Shown here: piece by piece, positions 1 to 10,771 of the stretch | Numbering within the stretch: the stretch's first letter is position 1 | Layout: every line of letters begins with the position of its first letter | From: Dimorphilus gyrociliatus | Taxonomy: Eukaryota > Annelida > Polychaeta > Dinophilidae | Direction of reading: 5' to 3' | DNA: 64,000 nt | Assembly: GCA_904063045.1 (NCBI GenBank) | Contig: CAJFCJ010000006.1 | Coordinates: 4,356,408 to 4,420,407, forward strand | Program-made: the position numbers and the translations under genes | Notes under the pieces: model-generated | Databases searched by the model: none | What the model saw: the letters and a program-made list of their open reading frames with translations, nothing else | Told to the model about the DNA's origin: nothing

Positions 1-68
1 AACCGAAGGTTGAGGACAACAACAGCGTCGAAGTGGCTGTAATATTATTCTATTAATCTCTGTTAACA

Positions 69-604
69 TTAAAATCTAACAAGGTTTACTTGTAATGTAT
101 TGGCGCTTGGTTTCATGGGCGAATGGTTGAAGTAAGGGTTTTGATTGAAATTTCCAGAATTTCTCAAAATAGCTCTCATTCCTGCCTCGAAGCAAGGACA
201 AATATTATTATAAGATTTTTTCTTGTGTTTTTTCTTCTGCTGTATTTTATGCTTGATAGAATTGTCAGAAGACAAACTGGATGTTTGACAACACTGGCAT
301 CGACCCTCGCGTCGCTTTTTATTACCTATCAAGTTTGATTTAAAGTTTAAACTCTTGTAAAGCTTTAGATATAAAAACTTTTCTAATAAACAATCTTACC
401 TCTACTTTGATGGTGCTTGGCGCGATCATCTCTTTTCTGTTTATACTTTTTTTTTTTATAACCTTTTCTTATATCGTCAAAAACAAAACCACTAGAAGTA
501 GATACTTCAATTTCGGCCCTTCTAGTTTCAATATCTTGATCATTAGTGACATAAGATTCGCTAAAGTCAATTTCACTATCACCTAAATCATTTGAATTTG
601 ACAT
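69..604 (-). CDS. small basic orphan protein, two exons
   Basis: I do not recognise this gene. Exon 1 (604-400) opens at an ATG and exon 2 (325-69) ends at a stop. The 74 bp intron between them has a GTAAG donor and an AG acceptor and keeps frame (phase 1), giving 153 residues. The first third is acidic and Ser-rich. The middle is very Lys/Arg-rich, with KGYKKKKYKQKR in exon 1 and IQQKKKHKKK in exon 2, resembling nuclear or nucleolar targeting signals. A CQCC motif lies just after the intron. The C-terminus is Asn/Pro-rich. No membrane segment is visible. A chromatin- or RNA-binding role would be a guess from composition only. Confidence 0.55.
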
Positions 605-856
605 GAAGCTTTTTAGACTTAAATAATTTCAACTAAAAACAAATTCTTATTTCTATTAGATTTGTTTAAATTTTAAATATTTATTTGACAATGTGTCTAT
701 ATTTATAAACTTTTTTTCTTTCTTAATTTAAACCATTTTGTCAACAACTTAAAATCAAAACCAATTAGTAGGTTACTCCTCAAAATATAAGAACACAGAA
801 GTAATATTATTTTGACATTTTTCATACAGTATTTATATTGATTTGTTAAAAATGCT

Positions 857-1951
857 TTAACTTTTATTCTGTTTCTCATTTTCTAATCTTTCTTCAAACT
901 TTGAAAATTCTGATTTATTTATTTCGTCAACTTCATCTTCAATCTGTTCTACCCCAACAACTTCGGGTATGTAAAACTGCAGCATATTTTGTACGCCACT
1001 TTTCAATGTAACCGTTGAACTTGGGCAACTAACACATGAACCTTGCATTTTTAATTTTACTATTCCGTCTTCGAATGCCTATATTTAAATATTCAATACT
1101 TAAAACCGTTTATATTATTTATATTTTTAATTTTCTATTACTTACAACGTATTGTATATCTCCACCATCTTCTTGAACTGTCGGACGTATCCTTGTATCA
1201 AGTAGTTCTTTAATCATAGCTACAGTTTCATCGTCTTCCGGATGTACCTCAGTATCACTAGGAGCTTTCTCTCCGGTATATATTGGTAATCCTGATGCAA
1301 AAAAGTCCATAACAATTGCATATACTTCCGGTTTGACAATTTGCCAATCAATATCTTCTTCTTTTGTTATTGTTATAAAATCATTTCCAAAGAAAACAGC
1401 TTTTACTCCATCTATCCGAAAAAGCAATCTGAAATGATATCAAAGAAAATTGACACTTGAAGTAAAAATCCTACGTTGACATACTTGGCCAGAGGTGAAG
1501 AATGAGCTTCTCTAACATTTGGGAAATCCATTGTTCCCGAGTCTAAAACATCACATCCTGGTAAAAACTTTAAACTATTCGGATTTGGGGTTTCTTGAGT
1601 TTGAATAAACATATATCTTTCTAAAATAAAGAAGTGTTAAACTCTTCGATAAAAATTACATTTCTAGTAAATACTCTGGGAAAAGTTTATTGGTGTCGCC
1701 TTTTTAAAATGATATCCTCGAGCAGATAAAGTCATAATTTGACGAGCTGATGTTTTAGTTCGAATAGATCTATACAAAAAAATTTAAAAAAGTTTGGTTA
1801 TAAGTATTGATGAGATCAGTTAAAATCGTTCTAGGTTTCTCAAGAGTCCCATAATATATAGGAATTTTTTAGAAACTCACTTGAATAGCAGATCACAGAG
1901 AAATCTGGAGGTAACTCTGGTGACTCCTATAACTTGCCTGTAAGCAGCCAT
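857..1951 (-). CDS. NFU1: NFU1 iron-sulfur cluster scaffold, mitochondrial
   Basis: Five exons (1951-1881, 1769-1675, 1620-1485, 1428-1146, 1078-857) splice in frame to 268 residues. NFU1 passes assembled 4Fe-4S clusters to targets such as lipoyl synthase in mitochondria. The N-terminus ([10 protein letters not shown], then Arg- and Ser-rich) looks like a presequence. The Nfu N-domain opens with [18 protein letters not shown]. The C-terminal NifU-like domain contains the segment [18 protein letters not shown] and the cluster-binding motif CVSC inside [12 protein letters not shown]. Exon joints fall where the human protein is continuous (SPLAK to LLFRIDGVK). Length and order match the family. 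Confidence 0.95.
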
Positions 1952-2378
1952 CTTGATAATAATTGTAAACCTATTTTCGTATTTTTACAAGAACATTTTT
2001 TTGGCGATTTCTGATAAAGCATTGTAAATAATAATATGTTTTATAAATTTATACCGTAAGCTAAATTATTATATCAATCCCGCAGAATATATTTAAGCCT
2101 AATGCGCTACGGAAGTTTGCAAGTGAACTTTTCAATCGATTAACAGAACTTTAATCGATTAATAACTTTTTGGAAGTAGCTTTTTATAATATAATCATAA
2201 AGACACAGAGTTTTAACGAAATATTTGAATATCTAATGTGAAGGTCTTCCGATAATTTTATTATAATTTCTGTCTGTAAAGCTATTTTATTATATGTATT
2301 TTTAAGAAATGTACAGGTTAGAAAACATTATTATAACATTGCGCCTATAATGTACAAATTTGTAAAAATATTAAGTAT
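1952..2378. other. intergenic, NFU1 promoter side and sHSP 3' side
   Basis: This AT-rich stretch lies between the NFU1 start and the end of the next minus-strand gene. AATAAA-like and TTTATA stretches near 2290-2380 fit the 3' end of the heat-shock gene. I see no open frame with coding character. Confidence 0.5.
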
Positions 2379-3312
2379 TTATATCTCTTTTTCATCTAGT
2401 TCAATCATTTCAACATTCTCTTTTTTATTCTCTTCCCCCAGCGTAAATCTCTGAACAACAGGCTCCTCGTTACAACTTTTCTCCGAAGCTATTCTTAAAA
2501 TACCATTATTATCCAAAAAGGAATGCAAATCATCTTCATGAACATCTTTAGGAATGGGAAAAGTTTTCCGTATTCTTCTTTCGCATCTTGCTCCATCTTC
2601 TTCTTTTACAGAAAGCCCGGCTACTTCAACTGTTCCATTTATTAGCTTAACACTTAATTCAGAGGGATCGTATCCTGAGACATCTACTTCTTGTTTAAAG
2701 ATAGACTTATTTTCTATTGTTTTCAATTCGTTACCTCGTTCATTCTCATCATTTTTTAATTCCATTGTTGCTTTGGTATTCTCATAAGATTTAATTTTCT
2801 TCAACTCTTTTTGTTTATCCTCAGTTATTGAGAGAACTCCGCTATCATTGAATGATATCTTCACATCTTCTTTTGAAACATTTTTAGGTAAAGTAAAGCG
2901 ATGATACATCTGCTTCGTGCTAAAGTGTCCTTCTTTTTCTTGACAAGAAGAGCTAGAAACCTCTACGGCTCCATTAGCCATCTTGACTTCAACTTCTTCG
3001 GGATCGTAATCTTTCAGGTCCAGACTTTGAGAGAAAGTTCTAGCATTTCCTCTTTTTTTTGTTTTGTTCCATTTCAGTTGTTTTCTCCTATTCAAATCAT
3101 TGTAACTAATTTCATCATCTTCCGAGTCAAATTCAATGTAGAGGGGGGAATAAAAAGCCTTTCTTTTCTTATTCCAACCTCTCCTAGAAGTAGGAGATCG
3201 TCCAAAAGATGATCTAAGCAGCCTTGGTGAATCTTCGTTGTAGAACGGATAAGTAGTAAAAAAATCGTCGAATCCTGTATTAAATTCTACAAGTTGTTTG
3301 AAATAACTATCC
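2379..3312 (-). CDS. small heat-shock protein with two alpha-crystallin domains
   Basis: This single-exon frame gives 311 residues. It carries two alpha-crystallin (HSP20) domains in tandem, roughly residues 90-165 and 205-285. Each has the conserved pattern: the first shows DLKDYDPEEVEVKMANGAVEV and RFTLPKNVSKEDVKISFNDSGVL, the second QEVDVSGYDPSELSVKLING and FPIPKDVHEDDL. The N-terminal 90 residues are Arg/Phe-rich and the C-terminus is acidic. sHSPs are ATP-independent holdases that form oligomers. Ordinary metazoan sHSPs have one crystallin domain; two-domain forms are known in flatworms and some other invertebrates. The intron-less structure and the heat-shock element upstream support stress induction. 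Confidence 0.9.
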
Positions 3313-3383
3313 ATATTGATTGCGACGAATTTCGTGTTATAGTCGATCTATTCGAAGTCTGAGCTTTTCCATTGTATATATCT

Positions 3384-3396
3384 GATATATATATAC
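3384..3396 (-). promoter_or_regulatory. TATA box of the sHSP gene
   Basis: Read on the minus strand this is CAGTATATATATATC, about 75 bp upstream of the sHSP ATG and about 40-55 bp downstream of the heat-shock element. The spacing fits a TATA promoter with a short 5' leader. Surrounding TA repeats make the exact box uncertain. Confidence 0.5.
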
Positions 3397-3435
3397 TGTA
3401 TATATGTTAATTTTGGGGAAGGTTTAAACTGCCTA

Positions 3436-3463
3436 GAATTTTCTATCTTTTTCCAGAAACTTC
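3436..3463 (-). promoter_or_regulatory. heat-shock element
   Basis: Positions 3451-3463 read TTCCAGAAACTTC, a perfect three-unit TTCnnGAAnnTTC heat-shock element. A further GAAttTTC pair lies at 3436-3443. It sits about 125-150 bp upstream of the sHSP start codon. HSF1 trimers bind this arrangement. The array is directly readable; heat induction is inferred. Confidence 0.8.
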
Positions 3464-3933
3464 TTCAAACAAAGATGGCGCCACAATCACATTAAAAAAA
3501 TATATTCTTTAAATGTTAATTACAACTTTAAGTATATTGATATTTTAGCCATAATATTCAATTAAAGCAATGTAATAATTCACTTTATATCTGGAGACTA
3601 AATTTCCTTGTCTTAAATAGATACGTTGTGTAGAGAGCATCAAAAATATTGGATAACTACAAAATTAAAAAAAAGATACCACTAATTAGTTTAGATAAAA
3701 TATAATGCATGATATTATTAATTAAAAAATTAATAAAAGATAGTGAAATAAGAGAAAAGTTAAATTTTATAATATAAATATGCTGCAAAAAAACATTTCC
3801 AATGTGGTGTAGTGTCTTCATTTTACGAATTGATTTTCGTTTCAAAATATTAAAAAGGTTCCTGGAATTTGAAATATCTGTGAAATTACTGATTATACAA
3901 GTTTATTTTCAATCAGAAGTTAAATTAAACAGC
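3464..3933. other. intergenic between divergent sHSP and TMEM205
   Basis: The stretch is AT-rich and holds short AT-rich open frames without coding character. It probably holds the TMEM205 promoter near its right edge, but I can name no clear core element. Confidence 0.4.
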
Positions 3934-4861
3934 AATGTCGACCCAAAGCAAACATGAAAAGAAAGGATTGATGGACTATCTTCCAACTTACAGGTATAAA
4001 AAAAAGCCTACGTGACAACTCCGACATTTAGCGCTCTTGAGCAAGTGTAAGGAAAGTATACAAGTATTCTACAGAATGCTCTATAATTCAATAGGTTTTC
4101 TCAACCGGCTCATCTTGCGGCAGCATCGTCTGCAATTGTTGCTATGTCGGTATATTACAACAGAAAAGGATCCGTTAGACTTGATTATCCTTCCACTGCC
4201 CTATCAGTCACTCACCTATTGACAACTGGAGGATGGTTTGGAACCCAAATCTGGGTAACATTCGTCGCGGGTATTGTCTAAACTGAAAATGATAATTATA
4301 AAAATTCTGAAAATATTTTCATTTTTAGGATTGACTATGTTCCATAATCTACCCAGGCATTTATTCGGCGATGTTCAATCAAGACTTTTCCCTAAGTATT
4401 TTTCTTTTGGAGTGTTGAGCAATGCAGTTTGCATATGCACATACTTCTTACATCATTCGATAAATAATCTGGAAACCAGAGGTTTTATCCAGGTGATTTT
4501 TAAATGTTCCTTTATATAAATTTAATAGCAATATACTGTATAATTAATATTTTTATTTAAGATTTCTGCCATGGGTTTATCGCTGCTATCAAACTGTGCA
4601 AATCTTCTTTACTTCCTACCCGCTACTCGTGAAGTGGCCCTGAGAAAAAATAAGATTGAGAAAGAATATGGATTAGATACGCACGTTGGACCTGTTTCAC
4701 AAACACAATTTGACGAGTTGTTTCAAAAAGAACCTGATTTTAAGAAGCATTATAAAACATTTATGAGATATCATGGCTATTCTGCCCTATTGAACATTGT
4801 TTCCTTGGTTGGAAGTGTTGTTCACTTATACTGTCTTGCTGGTAACTTAAGCAGCTTTTGA
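3934..4861 (+). CDS. TMEM205: TMEM205 family membrane protein
   Basis: Four exons (3934-3992, 4095-4270, 4329-4492, 4562-4861) join in frame to 232 residues. The signature segment GWFGTQIWVTFVAG followed by LTMFHNLPRHLFGDVQSRLF matches TMEM205, a four-pass membrane protein linked in mammals to cisplatin resistance and secretory trafficking. The C-terminal exon carries another helix (SALLNIVSLVGSVVHLYCLA). The protein is about 40 residues longer than the human one at the N-terminus. The exon 2 acceptor was chosen because it gives the TMEM205 frame; another frame in that exon is open but meaningless. Confidence 0.85.
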
Positions 4862-5548
4862 ACAAGATTCGGGTGGAAATTACCTTAGTATTTACCTTTA
4901 CAGAGGAGTCTTAAGTTATCAACCTATAGATTTAAACAACGATTGTTCACAGTTTTACGAATTTTCTAATAGTTGTAGTGCATTCAGAGACTATGAAAAG
5001 CTTAACATTAATAAATATATTGTGAGTTTGTGAAAAAGAAACTATGTCTTTAGTTTTTTTTTGCTATAATTATCAAAATTTTCTTAGTTTCGGTTTTTTC
5101 AACTTTCATCTTTTATTCAAAACTTTAAGTTTTACAATCATTTCCAGGTCCTTACTCTATTAGCCATTTCTCCTTGAAGTTGAGGACTCTCTTGACTTTT
5201 CACAATCGTAAAACAGACGATAGGTAAGAGAAAGAGAGCCCATTCTTTCAGAATGAATCGGGAAAGAAGTAATAATATAAGCCAGTGATGACATAGGCTA
5301 TAAAGATTTATAGGAAAAATATGAAGTCAAAATGTTTTTAATAGTGATGATTGGCTACATTTAGTTATTTTTTGAAAATTTTTTTTCTTTCCCTTTTCAG
5401 TTGCGTTTTAAGGTCTTTAACTTTGATAAGTTATATAATATGAGATAGACAAATACATTTTTGATGAAAACTGAGTGTATTGTGTTTTCTTAGTTCCTAC
5501 TGACATTTCGCTCTTTCTCATAACAAAATTTTAACAATAGTCATTCAA
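4862..5548. other. tail-to-tail intergenic region
   Basis: This lies between the ends of TMEM205 and PTCD2. It has AT-rich 3' UTR-like sequence with AATAAA near 5010. No further gene is visible. Confidence 0.4.
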
Positions 5549-6742
5549 CTAGGCCTCTAGTAGACCTGGACGGTTGCCCTTTCTATTATTTCTTTCACCA
5601 GGAAACGAGCTTCGCTCTCTAGACTTGTAACCATCATGCAGTTTTCTCCTCCTTATAACAGGTCTCATTAAATAATCTTCATAGCTAGAGGAGGAAATAT
5701 GGTCTCCTTGTTCAAGCATTGAATTGATTAAAGTAAACTGCATATTTAAATTGACATCGTTCTTTTCTTCTAAACCACTTTTCAAACTATTTATAATTGA
5801 TTCAAACACTTTTCCATTCTTTCTATAAGATTCGGGTAAGTCCTCCATCAGAATACACGATTTAATCGAGGCTAAGCAATCTTCAAACCTGCCTAGTTCA
5901 ATGTTAACTTTTAGTTTCGTATTAACGTATGCAAGTGGCGTTCTTCGACCCTCATTAACAATTTGCATTGATAAAATTTCTAATGCAGTTTCTGGCGAAC
6001 CTTGCAAAAGAGCTAGCTCGGCTGCATAAACCAATGATCTTATAGAAACTGATGATCCCAATTTTTTAGACTCTCGCAATATGGATAATAAAACTTTGAA
6101 AGCTTGGGGTGTGTTTAATTTCAAACAAGCAGCTGCAGCTATTGTCACACAATCCATAGGATATTTAACTCCATTTAAATTCTTATCTGCTATTATTTGC
6201 AGTGCCTTTAGACAATCTTCATAAAGTTTACTATTGAATAGCAAATCCATAAGAATTACAAAGCTAGACATTTGATCGAAGAAACCATTCAAATTTTTAT
6301 CATTAAACAATTCCCAAGCAAATTGTGGATTATTTAGTACGTGAGCTAATCTCATTACAATTGGCCCAAAATGAAAAGTGCTAAATCTTAATTCTTCCGA
6401 TTGTTTATGATATTTATTAATCATTATTTTCGTCAATTCTAAGTCATCTACTCCTTTTGCTGCATATACTATTGTTTTTAGGTCATCAGTGAAGATAGTT
6501 TGTTCATTTTCAGACTTTAGATACTCTCGCATTCTGTCCCCAAATTTGGTTTGAAGGTCTCCAAGACGATGTAGCGTTTGGTCTCTATGGCGCAAATAAT
6601 TTTCCAATCCAAGTATTTCACCAGAAAATAGATAACGTTTGCTTGAATTGCTAACAAAATTTGTGTTCAAACTAGCATTAAGAAGACTAAATTTGCTTGC
6701 CGCAGACCGCAAAAAATTCACGTGCTTCATAGCGGTGGCCAT
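5549..6742 (-). CDS. PTCD2: PTCD2, mitochondrial pentatricopeptide-repeat protein
   Basis: This is one uninterrupted exon of 397 residues from an ATG in good context (AAAATGGCC at 6742). The frame stays open slightly upstream, but only from a non-ATG codon. PTCD2 binds mitochondrial RNA and supports cytochrome b maturation and complex III assembly in mammals. The N-terminus is basic and Ser/Leu-rich, consistent with mitochondrial import. The conserved core FHFGPIVMRLAHVLNNP and SFVILMDLLFNSKLYEDCL matches the PTCD2 family, followed by degenerate helical repeats. The C-terminus is Arg/Gly-rich. Confidence 0.85.
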   Translation of the reverse strand: MATAMKHVNFLRSAASKFSLLNASLNTNFVSNSSKRYLFSGEILGLENYLRHRDQTLHRLGDLQTKFGDRMREYLKSENEQTIFTDDLKTIVYAAKGVDDLELTKIMINKYHKQSEELRFSTFHFGPIVMRLAHVLNNPQFAWELFNDKNLNGFFDQMSSFVILMDLLFNSKLYEDCLKALQIIADKNLNGVKYPMDCVTIAAAACLKLNTPQAFKVLLSILRESKKLGSSVSIRSLVYAAELALLQGSPETALEILSMQIVNEGRRTPLAYVNTKLKVNIELGRFEDCLASIKSCILMEDLPESYRKNGKVFESIINSLKSGLEEKNDVNLNMQFTLINSMLEQGDHISSSSYEDYLMRPVIRRRKLHDGYKSRERSSFPGERNNRKGNRPGLLEA

Positions 6743-7159
6743 TTTAAACGAAATAGTCCAGCGCTTCAAGGAGAGTTTGAAAATTCAAATTTTCGTTACT
6801 TTTATATTTACGAAAGAAGAAAAATTCCCAAGTTGGATAAATTTCAACAAATAAATGATTGAATTAATGTTATATATATATATACTAATGTATGATTTTT
6901 ATTTTAATATATCTTTTCTCAGTTTTAAAATATATTTCTTGCTAGGACGCTTATATTTATCCTTAGAATAAATAAACCGGTAGAGTAAGCCTGAGCGATA
7001 ATTTTACCATATGACTGGGTAAATGACTGGTTCCTGATTCGACTACCCTTCGTGATATATCTGATTTTTTTTTACAGGACAAAGTTATTAAAACCAAATA
7101 GGTTCGAAGGTCAAAATATTATGCCACACATTATAATCTATGTTTAATATTCTAAAGGT
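6743..7159. other. divergent promoter region PTCD2/NUDT19
   Basis: About 420 bp between two head-to-head genes. A TA-repeat tract lies near 6872-6885, and a pyrimidine-rich acceptor-like TTTTTTTTACAG near 7067-7078 may end a 5' UTR intron of NUDT19. Nothing else is recognisable. Confidence 0.4.
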
Positions 7160-8293
7160 ATGCGATTACAAAACATCATGTCATCAGCATTAAAATCTTG
7201 GAGAGAAGCCGCAACAATAATTCTTGTCTCGTCGAAACCTACAGTACAGTCAAGAATTGGATTGAAAGAGTGCTTTAAGAATGAAAAGGTAGTCCCTGGC
7301 TGGCCGAAGTCTAATGATTATGATTATAGGGTGCTAATGATGAAGAGAAGCCTAAAAAGTGGATTTTTTCCAAGTGCTTACGTCTTTCCTGGTGGAATAT
7401 CAGATAAAGGCGACTTCAACTTAGAGTGGTCGAGTTTCCTCTCCTCGACAAATAATCTTGAACATCTGGAAATAGCAAATGGCGTTAGACCGCCAATGTT
7501 TACGGACTTTGATAACAATAGGCTTTCGCCTGTGATTGGATTTAGAATTACAGCTATTAGAGAACTGTTTGAAGAATGTGGTATTCTGATTTGTAGGAAG
7601 TTAACAGAAGAAAGTCTTTCAACTGATGAATTAGAGGATTTTAGGAAAGAAGTCAATGAGAGTCCATCTTCCTTTTTGAAACTATGCAAAAAATATTCCG
7701 TTGTTCCCGACGTTGATTGCTTAAGCGAATGGAGTAATTGGCTAACACCTAATCACCTTGAAGACCCTGGTGTTAAAAACAGAAGATATGATACCGCATT
7801 TTATCTTGCAGCTACAGATGAATATTTAATATCAAAGGGAAGCGATAAAAGGGAAGTAGAACTTTGCCAATGGGTAACTCCAACATCAGTAAATGAAGAA
7901 TTCGAAAAGTGCGAGCTATTTCTACCTCCACCCCAAATTTATGAACTTTCAAGATTAGCAAATTTTACAAAGTTTAAAAATCTTAGAGAATTTGCAATTG
8001 ATAGGCAGCAGCATGGTACAGAGAGATGGATGCCTGTTAGAATTTCTACTGCTGATGGCATTACAGCTTGCCTTCCTGGAGATACTTTTTATCCTAAAAT
8101 TGAAGACTTGGACTTGTATGGACAAGTGCCACCTTTGGAAGTGAAAGAAACCATGGAAGAAAATGACAGATTAAGTAAAGATCATTTAAACAGGTTTAGT
8201 ATGGGAAAAACACCAATTACTGTGATTAAATGTAATGTTGCAAACTTGGGATTTCCACTGCCTAAGCCCAGAGTGCAGAAATCTTCTCTGTAA
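7160..8293 (+). CDS. NUDT19: NUDT19-like acyl-CoA diphosphatase (Nudix hydrolase)
   Basis: A single exon of 377 residues. A second in-frame ATG at 7178 (MSSALKSWREAATIILVSS) aligns better with the family start, so the true protein may be 371 residues. NUDT19 cleaves CoA and acyl-CoAs to 3',5'-ADP and phosphopantetheine in peroxisomes. The split Nudix box is visible as FPGGISDKGDF and, after the family's typical insertion, FRITAIRELFEECGILI, which supplies the REXXEEXG metal-binding residues. The conserved LPPPQIYEL segment follows. The protein ends in SSL, a weak match to a PTS1 peroxisomal signal. Confidence 0.88.
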   Translation: MRLQNIMSSALKSWREAATIILVSSKPTVQSRIGLKECFKNEKVVPGWPKSNDYDYRVLMMKRSLKSGFFPSAYVFPGGISDKGDFNLEWSSFLSSTNNLEHLEIANGVRPPMFTDFDNNRLSPVIGFRITAIRELFEECGILICRKLTEESLSTDELEDFRKEVNESPSSFLKLCKKYSVVPDVDCLSEWSNWLTPNHLEDPGVKNRRYDTAFYLAATDEYLISKGSDKREVELCQWVTPTSVNEEFEKCELFLPPPQIYELSRLANFTKFKNLREFAIDRQQHGTERWMPVRISTADGITACLPGDTFYPKIEDLDLYGQVPPLEVKETMEENDRLSKDHLNRFSMGKTPITVIKCNVANLGFPLPKPRVQKSSL

Positions 8294-8612
8294 ATAGATA
8301 TTTTTTAACGTGATAAAACTCAATTTGAATATTTTAAAGTTAACTCGACAAAGAGAATTCTATTTTTTAAGTACTGTACCAAATGATTGCCATCGTTAAG
8401 GAGATACGGAAAAAGCTATTAGACATTCTAGATGAATGATATATATTTTCTTGTTAATATCGATAGTGTTTTGATGAAAAAAATTTCATTATAACATATT
8501 TTGTGGCGAGCAGAATAAAGAACAAAATTTTACAGAGATACCTAATTCATTCTAAATATTTAGAACTCCTGTATGGCATAAACAAAACAGAAAAATACTG
8601 GATCAAGTATAG
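8294..8612. other. tail-to-tail intergenic region
   Basis: A 320 bp AT-rich gap between the convergent NUDT19 and desaturase genes. AATAAA occurs at about 8515 on the plus strand. No coding signal is seen. Confidence 0.4.
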
Positions 8613-10771
8613 TTAATCAAGTTTTTTCGGAGGATTCGTATATCCAAAACCTGTAGATCCGTCTCCTGTTCTTTCCATTCGTCTTTTAATCATTTCTGGA
8701 CTAATTTTTTTCATTCCGTATGCCTGTCCAATCCAAGCGCAAAAGTCAATAAACGCTGTTGTACAATTTCTTCCCCAACCAAATTCCGATGCAGAATAAT
8801 CTTGGGGAAATGTGTGATGGTAATTATGATAACCTTCTCCCAAAGCAGCTACAGCAACACTTAGAGTTTCGACTGGGCTAATTTCGCGATCATAGGGCTT
8901 GTTACCAAACATATGAGCAACCGAATTAACTGCCCAAGTTGCATTCAACACAAGAGTATAACGAAGAATTCCAACGGTGAAGAATGCTGTCCACCAAGAT
9001 TCACCCCAAAAGTACCAAGCAACAAGAGATGGAAAGAAGAAACAGGTAAAAATCATGGCTGGAAGGTATACTCTGAAATAATCAAAAATAAACATAAATA
9101 AAATAAAATTATTCGAAGGCAAATAGTGAGCATATATTATATCAATAGATTACCTAGAACTTGTAAGCCTATATATAGATTATAAAAGTTAAGCTTTATT
9201 TTTGTACTTCACGTAATCATTGAGTTATTACAACGAATCTTAATTTACGAAATATTGATTAGTAATAATTTTATAAAAGGTAATATATCGATATCCTACG
9301 GATAAGAATTAAATTGACTGTGTGAATTTTCTTAGAACTATTATAATTCATAAGTTTAAAATGCTTATTCAGTTGATTTACTAAAATTACTCACTTCCTT
9401 TGAAATACAAGGACAGGATCGGCTAGCAGATCATCAATATTAACTCTTTTTCCTTTAGCCCTAACCTCTGGATGCTTTCTGACCAATAGCCATCCAACAT
9501 GAGAAAAAAAGAAACCTCGGTTTGCGTTATGGGGATCAGCATCCGTTTCAGAATATTTGTGATGAACGCGGTGATCACGAGACCATTCAATGACATCATT
9601 TTGGAAGGCCATTGTATTCCATATTGCAAGAACAATTCTCAAAGGAAGTTTAGCTTTGTAAGATCTATGTGCCCATAATCTGTGAGCTCCTGCGGTTATT
9701 CCAAGACCGGACATACCATATGTGACGGCAACTGTAAAATATTCAATTCATCTTAAAAATTCTACCATATCTTACTGATATTGACATAAAATATAAATAT
9801 TGAGGGAGGAATACGATCATAGTTACGTCACGTTAGAACACCTGATAAGAGGTATTTTGAGATAAAATAGAAAGGGAATTGACAAATGATTGATTAAACT
9901 TGTGTTTATTTATAGATATAATGAGGGAAGCGGTATATACTAAATAAGATATAAGATCACTGAACCAACTTCACACTTAAACAAAAAAAATCGTTAAGCA
10001 TTCTAAATTTTAAAATAAAAGATCAACCTTTTTCGTAAAAGATTCTTTTGAAGAAAAGAAACCTACATTTTAACGAGTTACTTTGCGTCGAGTTAGTGAA
10101 CTTTTACTGTTTTATGATAAAGTGACCTTGGCTTTAGAAAATATTAAGTGTATTCTTTTTTAGTAGGTCAGACAACTTGTACAATGAATGTTATATAAAA
10201 AAATATCTTTTTGGGAATTTTTCCAAATAACTATAATAGCGAAAATATAGTTATTACATTATATACTCCTATAACTTTAATAAGTAATTAAATATATAAT
10301 AGCTTCCTCTGTTTTTATCTTTCCCTAAATTTCGCCAGGTAAGAAGATATGTGACTGACATTCAATATGGTGTTGGCATAAATATTAAACTAGTTTTGAA
10401 TAATATTTATTTAGATGGTTCTCTTACAGTTAAATAAAAAATAGAATTAGTCTATTTGAATTTATAATAATTCTTGTTCTAGATCTTGAATTCTGTTTTT
10501 GCAGACATTATCTAGTCTATTCTAACGTCTCATTAAGCCTATTAAAAAAATATAACTTACACCAAATCCAACTTTGCCATTTGCAGTAGTACATTAAATA
10601 AACTCCATAAAGGGCGGCTATATGCAAATATATCATCCAAATTACGTTTCGCCAAACAATTTTGGTTGGAGGTTGTTTAGCTGGTTGATTTTGTTCTATT
10701 ACAGCTTCCAATTCATCTTTCTGATCAGCTTCTGTCACGTAGACACATTTTTCCAAATTTCGGGGAGGCAT
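8613..10771 (-). CDS. acyl-CoA delta-9-type (stearoyl-CoA) desaturase
   Basis: Three coding exons (10771-10561, 9731-9395, 9072-8613) give 335 residues; the first intron is unusually long for this window (about 830 bp). The enzyme inserts a cis double bond into saturated acyl-CoA at the ER, using cytochrome b5 and O2. All three histidine boxes that hold the di-iron centre are present: HRLWAH, HRVHH and HNYHH. The segments LGITAGAHRLWAHRSYKA and SETDADPHNANRGFFFSHVGW are diagnostic of SCD/Desat1. Hydrophobic stretches before box 1 and between boxes 2 and 3 (IFTCFFFPSLVAWYFWGESW) form the membrane hairpins. Regiospecificity cannot be read from sequence alone. Confidence 0.95.

Noticed and set aside
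4037-4222. Plus-strand frame overlapping TMEM205 exon 2
   Set aside because: The alternative frame of the same exon encodes the TMEM205 signature and joins exon 1 and exon 3 in phase; this one does not.
6960-7060. tRNA-like stretch ending GGTTCCTGATTCGACTACCC
   Set aside because: No acceptor stem or anticodon arm of the right spacing could be paired.
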